NCBI GenBank assembly: GCA_949361645.1
Contig: OX442436.1
Coordinates: 3,906,032-3,970,031 of the forward strand
Reading direction: 5' to 3'
DNA: 64,000 bases
Origin: Spongilla lacustris
Taxonomy: Eukaryota; Porifera; Demospongiae; Spongillida; Spongillidae
The notes beneath the pieces were generated by a model. That model was not told the origin of the DNA. It worked only from the letters and a program-made list of their open reading frames with translations, and made no database searches. A program made the translations under genes and the position numbers. Shown piece after piece: positions 12,291-23,500 of this stretch (positions within the stretch are counted from its first letter, which is position 1; each line of letters starts with the position of its first letter).

Positions 12291-13274
12291 CTAGCGTTGC
12301 CATTGTTCCAAATCCATCACATCTCTCTCGAAATCTTCACTTTGCAGTGGACAACCAGGATCGTAGTTTATCTTCCAGTAGTTAATCTGATGTTCCAGAG
12401 TCTCTGGAATTGGACGTGGGTTGTTAGACAAAAATAGTCGTCAATCAGCATCTTCCTGCTAACTCTCCAGATCCCACCAAGCAATGCACCACCTAGCAAT
12501 CCATCTTTTGTCTCAACGTATGCAATGCGACGTAAAAATCCATGGTCATTTGGAAACATGGCCAGTGACCCAATTACTTGAATGACTCTTTTCACTACTT
12601 CAGGCCCAGTGGAGCCTTTGGTCCATATCATATTGTCCAAGGTGCCTTCTGCAAGTGTGCACAGGTTACATATGCCTGTACATGCATTTTTGATGCATGC
12701 CTTGCTGACCGAAATGGGGTTAAATCCGAAAACTTTTTGACATTCGAATTCATTCTTTATTTGTCAGCACTCATAAAATTGCTGGAGCTACATGTACCTG
12801 TCAACCTATTTGGCACATATCATTACAGGATACTTAAACATTGTAAGTTGTATGAATGGTCAAAATCTTAATCGTTAATTACGATGGCATTCAGTTGTTT
12901 TATGTGATTGTAACTACACATATCAAACAAATAGCAACCAGGTGAGTGTTTAAAATCCATTTCAACCATGCATTCAGCCTCAAGCTATAGGTAAATTTCC
13001 TGAATTAAACCAAGAGCAATGTGTCACAAAAATAATGCTATGGAAAATAGGGCCACAGTGCACTGTACTATAAAAGACAAAGGTCTTAAAAGTAGTAGGA
13101 CCCAGCTACTTAATTTAGAGTGGATCTGAAAAGATCCTGTGGTGGTCCCACTTTCCAAGAAACACGCACCCTTGGGCCCACTCACTGGTCACCTGCATTT
13201 TCACAATCCATCGCCACTACCTTGCCTGTATCAGAGATAATATCTCTGCCAGTATCTTCGAAAGCCATCACCAT
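12291..13274 (-). pseudogene. Lysozyme-like gene, copy 1, broken by a 130-bp deletion
   Basis: Two exons match the intact gene at 42786-43718: exon 1 at 13193-13274 (ATG to a GT donor, 82 nt) and exon 2 from 12648 downward. Reading is collinear through the block HGFLRRIAYVETKDG, GGALLGGIWRVS and MLID. It then loses 130 bp (equivalent to 42936-43065), which shifts the frame and gives a stop at 12368, about 25 codons later. The lost part includes the conserved block with YSGLAARLFLSN. The ancestral stop position would be about 12291. The remaining exons stay open and similar to copy 2, so the damage is probably recent. A truncated protein cannot be excluded. Confidence 0.75.
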
Positions 13275-14075
13275 AGCGCAACTCAATTGATATCCTACAT
13301 TTAAATGTGCATAAAATGGCTGTCAAGTCTTCATCTGCGATATAAAAGAATTCTTTGAATTCAATGCTCCTCAAGTAAATTACAATATAGGGACCTATGT
13401 ATAGGACCGTGAAGCTGCTTTCAAACCTTTAGTCAAATCAAATAATTCAAATCATTAAAAAGATAAGAAGTACTCTAATTTTGGTCGTCAAGATGACTTA
13501 AGAGCTGATTATTATTATTATATGTATAGGGAGCATTGAGGTATATGTACGTATAAACTTTGATACCTTAGCTGTGTTCCTATTAGAAGTTGCAAAAGGA
13601 AAACCCGGACTGTGACCACTGATTGGTTACTAAATGTAGGTTTTGTTTACATTAGCTAATAGAATTAAACCTGAATTTAATCTTATATAGCTAAATGTTT
13701 GTTGCATTTAGAAAATACACGTTCCATTAGCACCACATTCTGCTATATACAGAAACTGGTCAAAAAAATGTCATTTTTTACATGATATTGTATCACTTTT
13801 CACCACATTATAGAATAATTGCCATGATAACTACAGTTATCAATCGATAACTCCAAAGTTTATTTAGTGGTCTTGCAGCACAGTGTTGGCTTTGTTTCCT
13901 CTAAAAGCTACAAGGAGTGATCTTTGGGATACTACATGCATGTAACTAACTGTTCTTATATAGAGCAAACCCAATCCAAGCATGCACTAAAGATAAGGGA
14001 CAAAATACTGCAACATCAATTGGTAATGGATCAGAACCCTGCTAAACTGTGTTTTGGGTCTAATTCTAAGCTTAA

Positions 14076-14630
14076 TGATAGATTGACCGCACGCCTACAT
14101 GTAGGCGAAAAACGTGGTTTTAACCTACATGTAGGCGTTGTATTGCGACCTCTGGTCCTCGCATTGAATGGTGCATAAAACTTTCAGCTCTAATAATGTA
14201 CCACTAAACCATTGGGCTTCATTTTTAATTCGCTTCGGAGACTCTTAAACCATCGGCTCTGTAGATATTCGATCGAGATGGAGGAGCGTATAAAAATTGC
14301 CTACGTTCTTGATGGCGGATGGCATAAAAGTTGGAAATCGCGTGTGTTTGGCGACAAGAGGTCAAAAAATAGCCGTCTAAACAACGAAAAAGCTTATAGC
14401 AAGGTTTTGAAAAAATTAGAACAACTTGAGTAAAAGAGGGGCGTGTCCAAACCAGAGTGTACGTAGTAGCTGACATTGTTTTCTGACGCCATCTTGCAAG
14501 TAGCCCTCTTTGCTGTACTGATTATGCTTATTTCAGGCATTGGCTATTTGTTCATTGTTAATTTGGAATAACGCGATTTGCAACGCCTACATGTAGGTTA
14601 ACGCGCCTACATGAAGTGGTCGACCTATCG
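14076..14630. mobile_element. TTAA-flanked inverted-repeat element with a short ORF
   Basis: The 555-bp insertion is flanked by TTAA on both sides. The duplicate has a single TTAA in the equivalent empty site near 44495. The ends form an inverted repeat of about 75 bp with mismatches, including CCTACATGTAGGCG palindromes near each end. Inside, a plus-strand frame at 14278-14433 encodes about 51 residues (MEERIKIAYVLDGGWHKSWK at its start), rich in Lys/Arg, which I do not recognise. It ends in TAA within the element. Its termini do not start with CCC, so it differs from the piggyBac-like MITE at 18514-19110 despite the same target. Confidence 0.8.
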
Positions 14631-15168
14631 TTAAGAAACTCATAGGTACATGTAAAATTATATGCTCAGGGAAGCGGACTTGGCTGAAATGGACAGTTCA
14701 CTGGAATGGCCTGGAATTGGTGACCCCACGCTGCTGAAAGTGTTGCCAGCTGTGGAGAGGGTGTGGCTCAACCAGACCTCACAGAGTGTGAGACAAACAT
14801 AGCAGTGAACCACCCATTGACCTGCTGACCAACAAAGGCATCAATTGGAACATACTGAGAAATAATAAGACTCTATTTAGGTGTCACATATGTACATTAG
14901 TACATGTATGACCTCTATAAGCAGGGAAGCTAGGGTAGCACTCAATCCTCACAAAACTACATTAAAGGTAATCATGTAGGTATGTGACAAGAGGAATGAT
15001 GGACACATCAGTACATGTATTTTCATTGCTGAGTCTATTATATCTAATACTGACAGCCAGCCCAAAATACATCATTAAAGGTTGATAACCATGCAGAGTT
15101 ATAAAATGTTGATCACTCTACGATTAAAGAAGTTTAAAGTTCCAATCATTAAGCATACTCATGGTGAC

Positions 15169-15520
15169 ATCTTTAAGCCATCTGGCTTGTCTTTGTGTGC
15201 ATGTCACTGACCTTACATAAATTGATTCCCTCTGGTGGAAACATACAATCGCCGATACTTGTCTAAGAGGTGCATATGCATACAGGTGTATGTCATCTAA
15301 GGGTAAGTGCAAGCATGCTGACCTTAAATCCTACCTATGAGAACACATGAGATCTCCAATCACCTTGGAGAGGTGTGCATCTACACCCTAAAAGAATGCA
15401 ATACATATATATCATCTTTGAGTAAGTGCAAACCTCTCCAATAGAAACACAATCTCACCAGTCTTCCTCCGAGAGTTGTGCATCAATAAGAATGCACCTT
15501 TGAAACACACTGAAAGAACA
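15169..15520. other. No gene; degenerate short-period repeats
   Basis: Unique to this side of the duplication boundary. Loosely repeated phrases (CATCTxxxxGTAAGTGCAA, CTCCAATxxxAACAC, GTGCATCxA) recur roughly every 100 bp at about 15230, 15350 and 15430, suggesting a decayed tandem repeat. No coding evidence. Confidence 0.5.
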
Positions 15521-15546
15521 CAGGGGCGGCGGAGGGTGTCCATATT

Positions 15547-15571
<25 letters not shown>
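15547..15571 (+). repeat. Poly-G tract (25 nt)
   Basis: G homopolymer just inside the left terminus of the 15521-16533 element, mirrored by a poly-C tract near the right terminus. Confidence 0.85.
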
Positions 15572-15577
<6 letters not shown>

Positions 15578-16208
15578 ATAAAAAGATAATTATATTCATA
15601 CCCATGCGCGTACCATACCCCCCTCCCTCTGCGCCCACCGGGAAAAAAATGGTCCGTGTTTTAAAAAACAAGCGTATCTTCGTAATCGTTCATGCGTACT
15701 CGTACCTGTTTCAACATTTCAGAAAAGAACTGGTACTCCAACAAGATTTTAAAGAATAGCACGCAACTGCGCTCATGATTTCATGATTATGTCAATACGC
15801 TCGTTTAAACACGGGCCATTTTTTTTTTGGTGGGAAATGTACCGAATTCGCTGCATGATCATTTAATTTCTTGGCTACATCCTCCAGATTACTCTTTATG
15901 CACATGCAAGATGAAGCAGTTATTAAATCTTCTTCAGTTCTGTCATGGAGATCTCAAATAGGAAAATTATGTCTATACTCAGTTGCGTTTGATTTTGATG
16001 TCTTGTTGTTTTTAAGGGTGCTGCCTCGACAACTCACAGAACTACTCTCTTCGAATTCGTTCCCCCTATTCAAAACCACACTTTGTAACCTTCACCTTTA
16101 GTATCTTTCTTCGGAACGGACCATCCATTCAAGCAATAGAACTTGCCTTCATTTCATCCGTATACACATGCACACCCAAACAAAACACCGATAAATAAGT
16201 CATTCACA

Positions 16209-16340
16209 GTTAGTCTTGCAAGCCAGACCTATACTTTGTTATTGATTACAATGGACTGGGGACCAAGACATTTAGTACTTATCCTGTTCCCCAGTCCACC
16301 GTATATCGATCGTTAAGTAGGTCTGGCTTGCGAGACTAAC
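16209..16340. mobile_element. 132-bp foldback MITE
   Basis: It begins GTTAGTCTTGCAAGCCAGAC and ends with the near-exact reverse complement (one mismatch over about 23 bp). An inner inverted pair, TGGACTGGGGA and TCCCCAGTCCA, continues the fold. The whole element can form one long stem. It lies nested inside the larger 15521-16533 element. A target duplication is not clear. Confidence 0.8.
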
Positions 16341-16478
16341 CCTATTTAAACTCACAGTCACTGGCAGTACAGCAATCTCGGAGAACGCGCGCTCGCAATA
16401 AGATTAAAGTTATTCATAACCTGATGGTAGCGCAAGGGGGGCTGAGCCCCCCCACCTCGATATTTGGGGGGGCAATAG

Positions 16479-16508
16479 CCCCCCCCCCCCCCCCCCCCCC
16501 CCCCCCCC
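16479..16508 (-). repeat. Poly-C tract (30 nt)
   Basis: C homopolymer (poly-G on the minus strand) near the right terminus of the 15521-16533 element. Confidence 0.85.
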
Positions 16509-16961
16509 TGCCCCCCCTGCTCCGCCGCCCCTGGAACAGTTTTCCATCCTCCCCCTATTACTAGTACCCATGGGACCAAATTTTGGTACTAGTATATGCG
16601 TTTGCAACATGACCTGAGTGACGCAATACGCGCAACTAGTTTAGAGCCGAGTAGAAACTTAGACTGCCAGAAAACACAGCAATGGGGAGTTATCACCAAA
16701 TCTAAGTGACCAACACACTCGTATTCACTGTAAATGTAGTCTGTTCACTGATTGTGAAGTAAGGAATGTGCGTTAATAGGAATGCCCTAAATGGACCAAA
16801 CTGATAGAGCTCTACCGTGGTAACGGTCACGAAACGATTAAAAGAATTCACTGCAAATAGTAATTTAATCTTACCTGTACCTGTGATATACTACTACGAA
16901 TCGTCGATATCAATCCTCACGCCGCGCCAGTATAGCAATATAAACTTACTCGCTTCTCTCG

Positions 16962-17078
16962 TAGTCTCGTACCCAGACCCAAATGTACGTAACGATGATT
17001 ATCGCTTACAGTATAATATCATGTTGTACGGTAAGCGATAATCATCGTTACGTACATTTGGGTCTGGGTACGAGACTA
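16962..17078. mobile_element. Perfect 48-bp-arm hairpin element
   Basis: The left arm 16962-17009 and right arm 17031-17078 are exact reverse complements over 48 bp, separated by a 21-bp loop. The outer end TAGTCTCGTACCCAGACCC resembles the end of the 16209-16340 MITE (shared AGTCTYG and CCAGACC), so the two may be members of one foldback family. It lies about 510 bp upstream of the start codon of the sacsin-like gene. Perfect arms imply a recent origin or active gene conversion. Confidence 0.85.
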
Positions 17079-17590
17079 TCCCAGAGGGTGAAAACACTAT
17101 GTATAGAATCAATTTCATCAAGACGCATATATACGTACGAAAATATATCTGTATGTAACATCGTACGCGTCTTGTGGTTGATAGTAGGGTCTGGCGCCCA
17201 GAATAATTCGCTATATGGTTTGAAAAGTATGAAAACGCTAGTATCATTATTCGTGTTGGTGGAAGATCTCTATATTTAACGCCGTCGATAGACAAAGGGA
17301 CTAGAAAACAAAGTCCAAGGGGCGTTGGAGTACTCAAAGGACGAGCTGCAGCTGCACGCGGTTCCATTAAAGTAGTACAATGCAGTGCCAGTGGCGAATC
17401 CAGGTACACCCACTATCTGCAACTTTTATGATGTAGCTGTGTCCATACATTGTAGGCGGAAAGCATCGGCGTACCAGTTGCGGTATCCGGTCCCAAATGG
17501 CCCCTTGCCCACCTACAAAATTCATATCCGTGCGGCCCCGGGCGTATATGGGCAGAACGCCATGTATGGAATTGTCACATATCACTAGAG
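17079..17590. other. Upstream region of the sacsin-like gene
   Basis: About 500 bp between the hairpin and the start codon at 17591. It is more GC-balanced than its surroundings between 17390 and 17560 and should contain the promoter and 5' untranslated region. I see no clear TATA box or known element. Short frames here are not convincing genes. Confidence 0.4.
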
Positions 17591-20500
17591 ATGGCCGAGG
17601 AAAGTCAGAAGACTAAGCAAAAAAGGAATAGCTTTGGTATCAAACAACCTCCGCTGTATATCACAATAAAAAGCATTTTGGATCGCTATCCGGATGGCCA
17701 GATCTTCAAGGTATACTAAATGATGATTGTCAGACTGTACTTGTAGGATACCGGGAACCCGTGGGCCGTAGCCTGCAGTGACACAGGGCCGTAGCCACAC
17801 TATAGTACGTAGTCCAGTTAGTAGTATAATTCAACAATGTTTGTATTAAATGAACGGGAGGGGGGGGGGGGGGGGGGGGGGTGCATGCAAACACGTAAGG
17901 GTCCTCAATCCTTGATTGTGTGTGCGGTTAATTCGGAGACACATAAAATACCCGGTATGCAATTATCTCTAGTTTATTTCGTAGTAATTAACTGAATACA
18001 CTTTTTATTTTTTTTTTAAAGCAAAGGTATTTTCCATCATCCACTTGGTCTTTTTATCAAGGCTGGATAATGTGAGTGGGTGATCTCAGCTCATTTTCAC
18101 CTCTGATGAAAAAGTCGAGTGTTCCTAATTTTGAGATTCTAGGAGCTCCAATTGGAGATATAATCTTTTGTGCCAAGTTTTTTGCACACAAACGTGCAGA
18201 TGCTTCCAAGTTGCTTAAACAGTTGGAGAATGTGGGTGCTGTTGATCCACAGGTGGCTCTGCTCCTGCTTAGGCGATGTGGTGGCTTCTGCAAGTTGGTG
18301 CACCTTGCTAGATCTACCTCCCCAGCCTTAATTGGTGAGGCTTTGCATTTCTTTGATGATGATGTCCGTCGCTATTTTTCTGAATGCACCGCGATAGACC
18401 CACCCAATGTTGCTTGGCAACAAGCCCAACTCAGCCTAACCACTAAGCAGAGGGGGGTCTTGGGCTCCGTAGTCTTTCGGAACACAGTTCAGCTGCCTAC
18501 ATATCCTCTTTAACCCTTTGAACGCCAAGGGCATATTAATATACATGATATTCCATGCTCATGACATTGTACTATATGTGCCATGTGATTTATGATTTTG
18601 AGTAATGTATTGATCATAAACCCTGTATAAGAGATACATGTGCACATACATGTATGTAACCTTATTATAAGTAGAATTTTGGTAACTTCCCTTTTCTAAG
18701 TACTACTGATGCTTCTAAGTGCATCAGTAGTACTCCTACAGTAGGAATGTGTAACCCACTTAAATAAAGTGTAGCAGAGCGTTTCCAGATAATTACTACT
18801 GATGTGCACTACAAATTCCTGTTATTTGTATGTGATACATTAGAGAAATCATTAGGAATTCTTGTGCACGTTTGTTGATGGTAGAGGGAAGTTACAAGCT
18901 TTGTGATTATGGGAAATTGCCCATCGTGCATTTTCCATCACGCTAGAGGGCCAATAGGGGAATTAGCATCCATGAGTCGGGTCTCAGGAACAAGCAGCCA
19001 TGCATCAAACTCCCCCTTAAAAGCTCTATGAAGGCCATCTGCTCCTGCAGCTACTTCTGACGTTAAAGTGCATATACCTGTATACAATTATGCCTTTGGC
19101 ATTCAAAGGGTTAAGTGCTTCCGATGTCTGCTCATCTTCTTGCAAGCACCTAGCTGAGGCCATCAAGGATTTAATGAACTTGTCTCCTCTGATGATGCCT
19201 TAGTATTGGACCATCTTGATGTTGTGATGCACCAAAGATCTCTGTCTGGCAAAATTGAGGATCAAGATTTATGTGTGTTACTTGACAAGGTCTCTTTGCC
19301 TGACAAAGCACGTCTGCTATCCATTTCTTCGCCACATGCAGCTGCTTGGCTCTCTGTGATTCCTTCCCTAAGGCTCAATAAAGTGGTGGTTGGGCATTGC
19401 TGTTACTGATAATCCTGTTTGCTCCTTTTGCCCATCCCATGCTTTGGACCCTTTAGGCCACCATGCCTTAACATGCAAGCATGGAGGAGATGTGGTGTCG
19501 CGGCATAACAGACTCAGGGATGTCCTCTTAGAATCTTGCTGACGGGCCTGTTTGGGTCCTCAAGTTGAAGCAGGAAGTGGTTTGAGGCATGAAGGACATA
19601 GAACTCGGCCAGCAGACATTCTTATCCCTCATTGGGATTTGGGCAAACCAGCAGCTCTAGATCTGGCTGTCACATCTACGCTAAATTCAAGTACATTAAT
19701 GAAAGTGGGTGTGACAAGTGGATCTGCAGCTCTGGCAGCTGAGGTGCGCAAGCACAATGCTAATGATGCCAAGTGCTCTGAGCTAGGGTGGTCATGTATC
19801 CCCATAGCAGTGGAGACTTATGGGTGTTGGGGTGCAGAAGCCATGCAAATGTTATCACGCCTTGCCTCTCGCCTAGCCACCAGGGGAGATTGCTCCAAGT
19901 CCCAAGCTACCTGTCTATTGTATGGCAGGATTAGCCTGACTTTGATACAAGCCAACGTACGGGCACTCCTGTCTTGAGCAGGATCATCTGTGGAAGATCC
20001 ATAGAACTTATTGTAATATTGGTCCTTTTGTTTGTAATGTATATGTGTATTATGTATAATCTGTATAATTACAAAGTCTGATAATTTTCATTATTGTTTT
20101 AAGTGGTCCGGTTAAAACTGTACAAGAGGACTGGCCTACTGGGTCATAGAACCACATGTTCTCTGTCTATTGATAATTAAATTTCAAGATTGAAAAGTAC
20201 ATGTATCCGTTCACCTGTCTATCAGTTTACCCTTACTGAAACTAATATCCCACATTAAGTTTTAGTGATCATAGGTAATATGTGTGTGCGGTTTTATAGA
20301 GACGCTTCTTGCTATGCGTGCATGTTTGTTGATGTAATTGTTCAAACAAAATAAACAATGCTCAGTTACAGCTGCAATTTGCGCTTTGGCCCCTCCGCAA
20401 CTTGACACAGAAGGAGTTTTGGCATGCCTAAAGCCTACTTCCATGATGCAGTTCCATATGAGATTTGCATAATGAAATTAATTACTCCTAGTTTCTGAGT

Positions 20501-23500
20501 TTGGCAAAGATATAGAATATCATCATCACCAATCCTATCTCACACTTCAAAAAGATGGATATTACGATGCAGGGCATTATAAAGCTGTATTGAATGGATT
20601 AATGGGGCCATGTAAGCAGCTGAGGAATGACATTGTATTTCTTTTTTGACAACAATTTTGTATATAATAAAAACAGCTAGTGAATACATATACAATGGTG
20701 TATTGGTGTACACATACATATGCACTTCATACAGGTCTGGAGTCACTTGCTCCCATCAAAACCCTTTGACCATATGTGGGCCTAACAAAATAATGCCACT
20801 ACTGACTGCACAATACTTATGCATGCCTAACATCAAAGCAAAATTAGTGAACTTAATACATGGATAATTAGGAGTACTTGCGTAATAATTATAAGTCCCA
20901 CATTTAACACAGGAGCTGATCCAGAATGCCGATGATGCAGGGGCCACTGTGGTGAGGTTATATCTTGATCCCCGCCAACATGAGCAGAAGGATCTGGTAG
21001 ATCCTGTATTGGCAAAGTTTCAAGGACCAGCTCTGTTGGCATACAATGATGCTCCATTCACAAAAGAGGACTGGGAAGGAATTCAAAAGCCACAGTGCAG
21101 TAATAAAGCAATGAATCCACTGAAAGTGGGGAGATTTGGAATTGGCTTCAATTCCATTTATCATATAACAGGTTTGTGTATACAACCATTTTGAAATGCA
21201 TTAGCTTTGTAGTTTTTGGCATCATATCTTAACATGCCCCAGTATCATTAAGGATGATAACCTTTGTCTTCTCAAGTTTTTATTAGAGACATATGTGTAA
21301 ATAACAAATTGAAAGTAAAATTGGGCCTTTTATAATGAAGTCACTAGTACAATTATAAGGGAGGCAGGTCAATGTATTTTGGAGCCACACAATAATTATT
21401 ATCAAGCTATTTTTATGTGGTGTGGATAGGAGTAAAAACACTGGCTGTATGTTGTTATGTAACATTATAATGAGTGAAGTAGTGCATGCATCCACTAGTT
21501 GTATTTGTTTATTGCATTGATATCAACCAAGCATTAAATATGTACACTAATATTAAGCCCTAAATCAAATTATAGATCTCCCAACCATTATAAGTGGAGA
21601 AACGATGGGGATTCTCGATCCTCAAGAAGAAGTGTGGATAGGTGAAGCTGGAATGAAGTATGCTTTTTCTGAAGTTAAGAAGTTCAAGGGTACTGTTGCT
21701 CCTTACAATATGATATGTGACTTTTCAAAACCTTTCTCTGGTACTTTATTTCGCTTTCCACTGAGAACAAAAGAATCCAAGCTTTCAAATAAATGTAACA
21801 CCATTTTATCCCTCCAAACCATCTTCAATGCACTTAAAAAGGAAGCACATTGTCTGCTTCTTTTTCTGAGATCTGTTGCTAAGGTTGAAATTATAGAATT
21901 ACCAGACTTTTCAAAAGTTGTTTTTCATGTCTCACTTGTAAATAAGGATAATAATGAACACCAGACATTCATTAAACGTGTGTCAACTATTTTCAATAGC
22001 CAAAATAATCAAATTGATATCATAAAAATTGCCAGGGAGTGTTGTATAAAGGTGGAGACAATAGGCCACCCACCTCAACAGTACACAACGCATGTTGTTG
22101 AACAGGTGGGAAGTGAGGACCCTGAAGTGCTAGAGATGGCTGGTGAGCTCCACCTGCTGCCATGGGTGGGTGTGGCATTTGAGATTGGAAAGAAGGATCT
22201 TGATTTGAGAGGCAAGGTGTTTTGTTGTCTTCCCATGCCAGATGAAATATCCTCACCACTACCTGTTCATGTGAATGGTACATTTGGAGTAAATGACGAT
22301 CGACGAACATTAAAGTGGAAAAGTACAGAAAGGCAGAATGATTCTGTATCTCAATGGAATGAAATGATTATAAGTAAGATTCTACCATCATGTTATGCTC
22401 ACCTTATTGATGTCTGTACAAAGAACTGCCACCTCTCTGCTAGTGATGTGTACAATGCCTGGCCTGATGCTTCAGCAGTTAAAAGTAATACCAATTGGAG
22501 TACTTTTCTTCAACCTTTTTTCAATTGCCTTTTGGAACTAAATGTAGTATGGACAGATAATGTAGATCACATAGTTCATTCTTTGGGTCACTGGTCTAAT
22601 GTATCTGAAGTTGTTATTGTTTCAGGTAGTGTAGAAATTTGCACTCTTGCTACAATAAAAATGGTAATGTTCTATTGTGGAGTCAAGCTAGTCCAAGTGC
22701 CCAACAATGTTTTGAGTGGATTGGAGTATTCTAAGTTCCAAATAAAAAAGCTATCTCCAGATTTAGTACGGGAAACACTTAAAGCCAATCCACAGAATTA
22801 CAAAGATGTCTGCAGAGATAATAAGTTACGTATCCTTTCATATTGCCTCTCTGACAGATGTTTTGCTAAAATGGTGGGTATGGATCTTCTACCACTTTTA
22901 AGTGGTGCATTTATTGCATTTGTGAATCCATCAAGGTCAATGAATAATATAGTGTATTTATGTACAATGGATCATCCTTGCATACTATTTCGCTCTTTTA
23001 AAAAGGTTGATCACTTATTAGTTCATGAAGATTTTGAAGCAGAATTGACTGATCTAGCGAAGTCTAAAATCACACAACTGAGATTGCTTGATGATACAGT
23101 GGTAGGTAACCTATTACATCAATGCATTCCAAAACCACAATCACCTGAGCTGTACATACAAGAGCATGACCTTCCCATAGGTTGGCTAAAGTTATTTTGG
23201 GAGTGGTCATTTTCACACAACATGATGGTTTTTGAAGGATTGTTTCTAGTTCCCCTATCACATCCAAAGGGGTTTGTTTCAAAGCTCACCAGTGTTGACA
23301 AGTCAACCACAATGTTTTTGGAGGATAGAGATGAAAATAAAACATTACTAGAATGTATTTACAAAATGCACTTAATTGTGACTGTGCAACAAGATCATCC
23401 TTACCTAAGACAAAATATACTACCATTTGTGCATAAAATATCTGCTGCTGGATTGTTAAAAGCACTGAGCAATGTTAGTAAATCTACTTTAGAAATACCT

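Larger units (their letters stand above)
4037..15168. repeat. Large segmental duplication, copy 1
   Basis: The segment is collinear and in direct orientation with 33538-45014. Left edges meet at GAGAAGTTAGTACAG (about 4040 and 33540). Right edges meet at AAGCATACTCA followed by GGTGACA (about 15155 and 45000). Shared landmarks lie throughout: all eleven coding exons of a death-domain gene, both exons of a lysozyme-like gene and much intron sequence. Copy 1 carries two transposon insertions absent from copy 2 (4740-5614 and 14076-14630). Copy 2 carries the insertion at 41476-41718 and a large GGGA expansion that copy 1 lacks. Confidence 0.92.
15521..16533. mobile_element. CAGGGGCGG-type inverted-repeat element, ~1 kb
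   Basis: The left end reads CAGGGGCGGCGGAG and the right end is its exact reverse complement. GAACA lies immediately outside both ends, a likely 5-bp target duplication. A 25-nt poly-G lies just inside the left end and a 30-nt poly-C just inside the right end, so poly-G tracts are part of the inverted repeat. The inside is unique, with plus-strand frames at 15574-15759 and 15871-16101 that I do not recognise, plus a smaller nested MITE (16209-16340). Similar termini occur on the elements at 31828-32112 and 41476-41718. CAG...CTG ends recall the hAT superfamily, but hAT normally makes 8-bp duplications, so the class is uncertain. Confidence 0.7.
18076..19977 (+). pseudogene. Degenerate reverse-transcriptase-element C-terminus in sacsin intron 1
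   Basis: Plus-strand fragments match, from memory, the C-terminal half of a reverse-transcriptase protein family common in cnidarian and sponge genomes. The motifs are NFEILGAPIGD, AVDPQVALLLLRRCGGFCKL, APPxVAWQQAQLSL, then GHHALTCKHGG with VSRHNRLRD (zinc-binding/RHN block), PADILIPHWDLGKPAALDL and CSELGWSCIPIAVETYGCWG. The reverse-transcriptase core itself is missing. The reading frame is broken by stops and frameshifts (for example near 18513 and 19203, and again near 19410-19550) and split by a MITE. A later copy of the same general family lies at 57060-58170. This is a dead mobile element, not part of the host gene. Confidence 0.8.
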
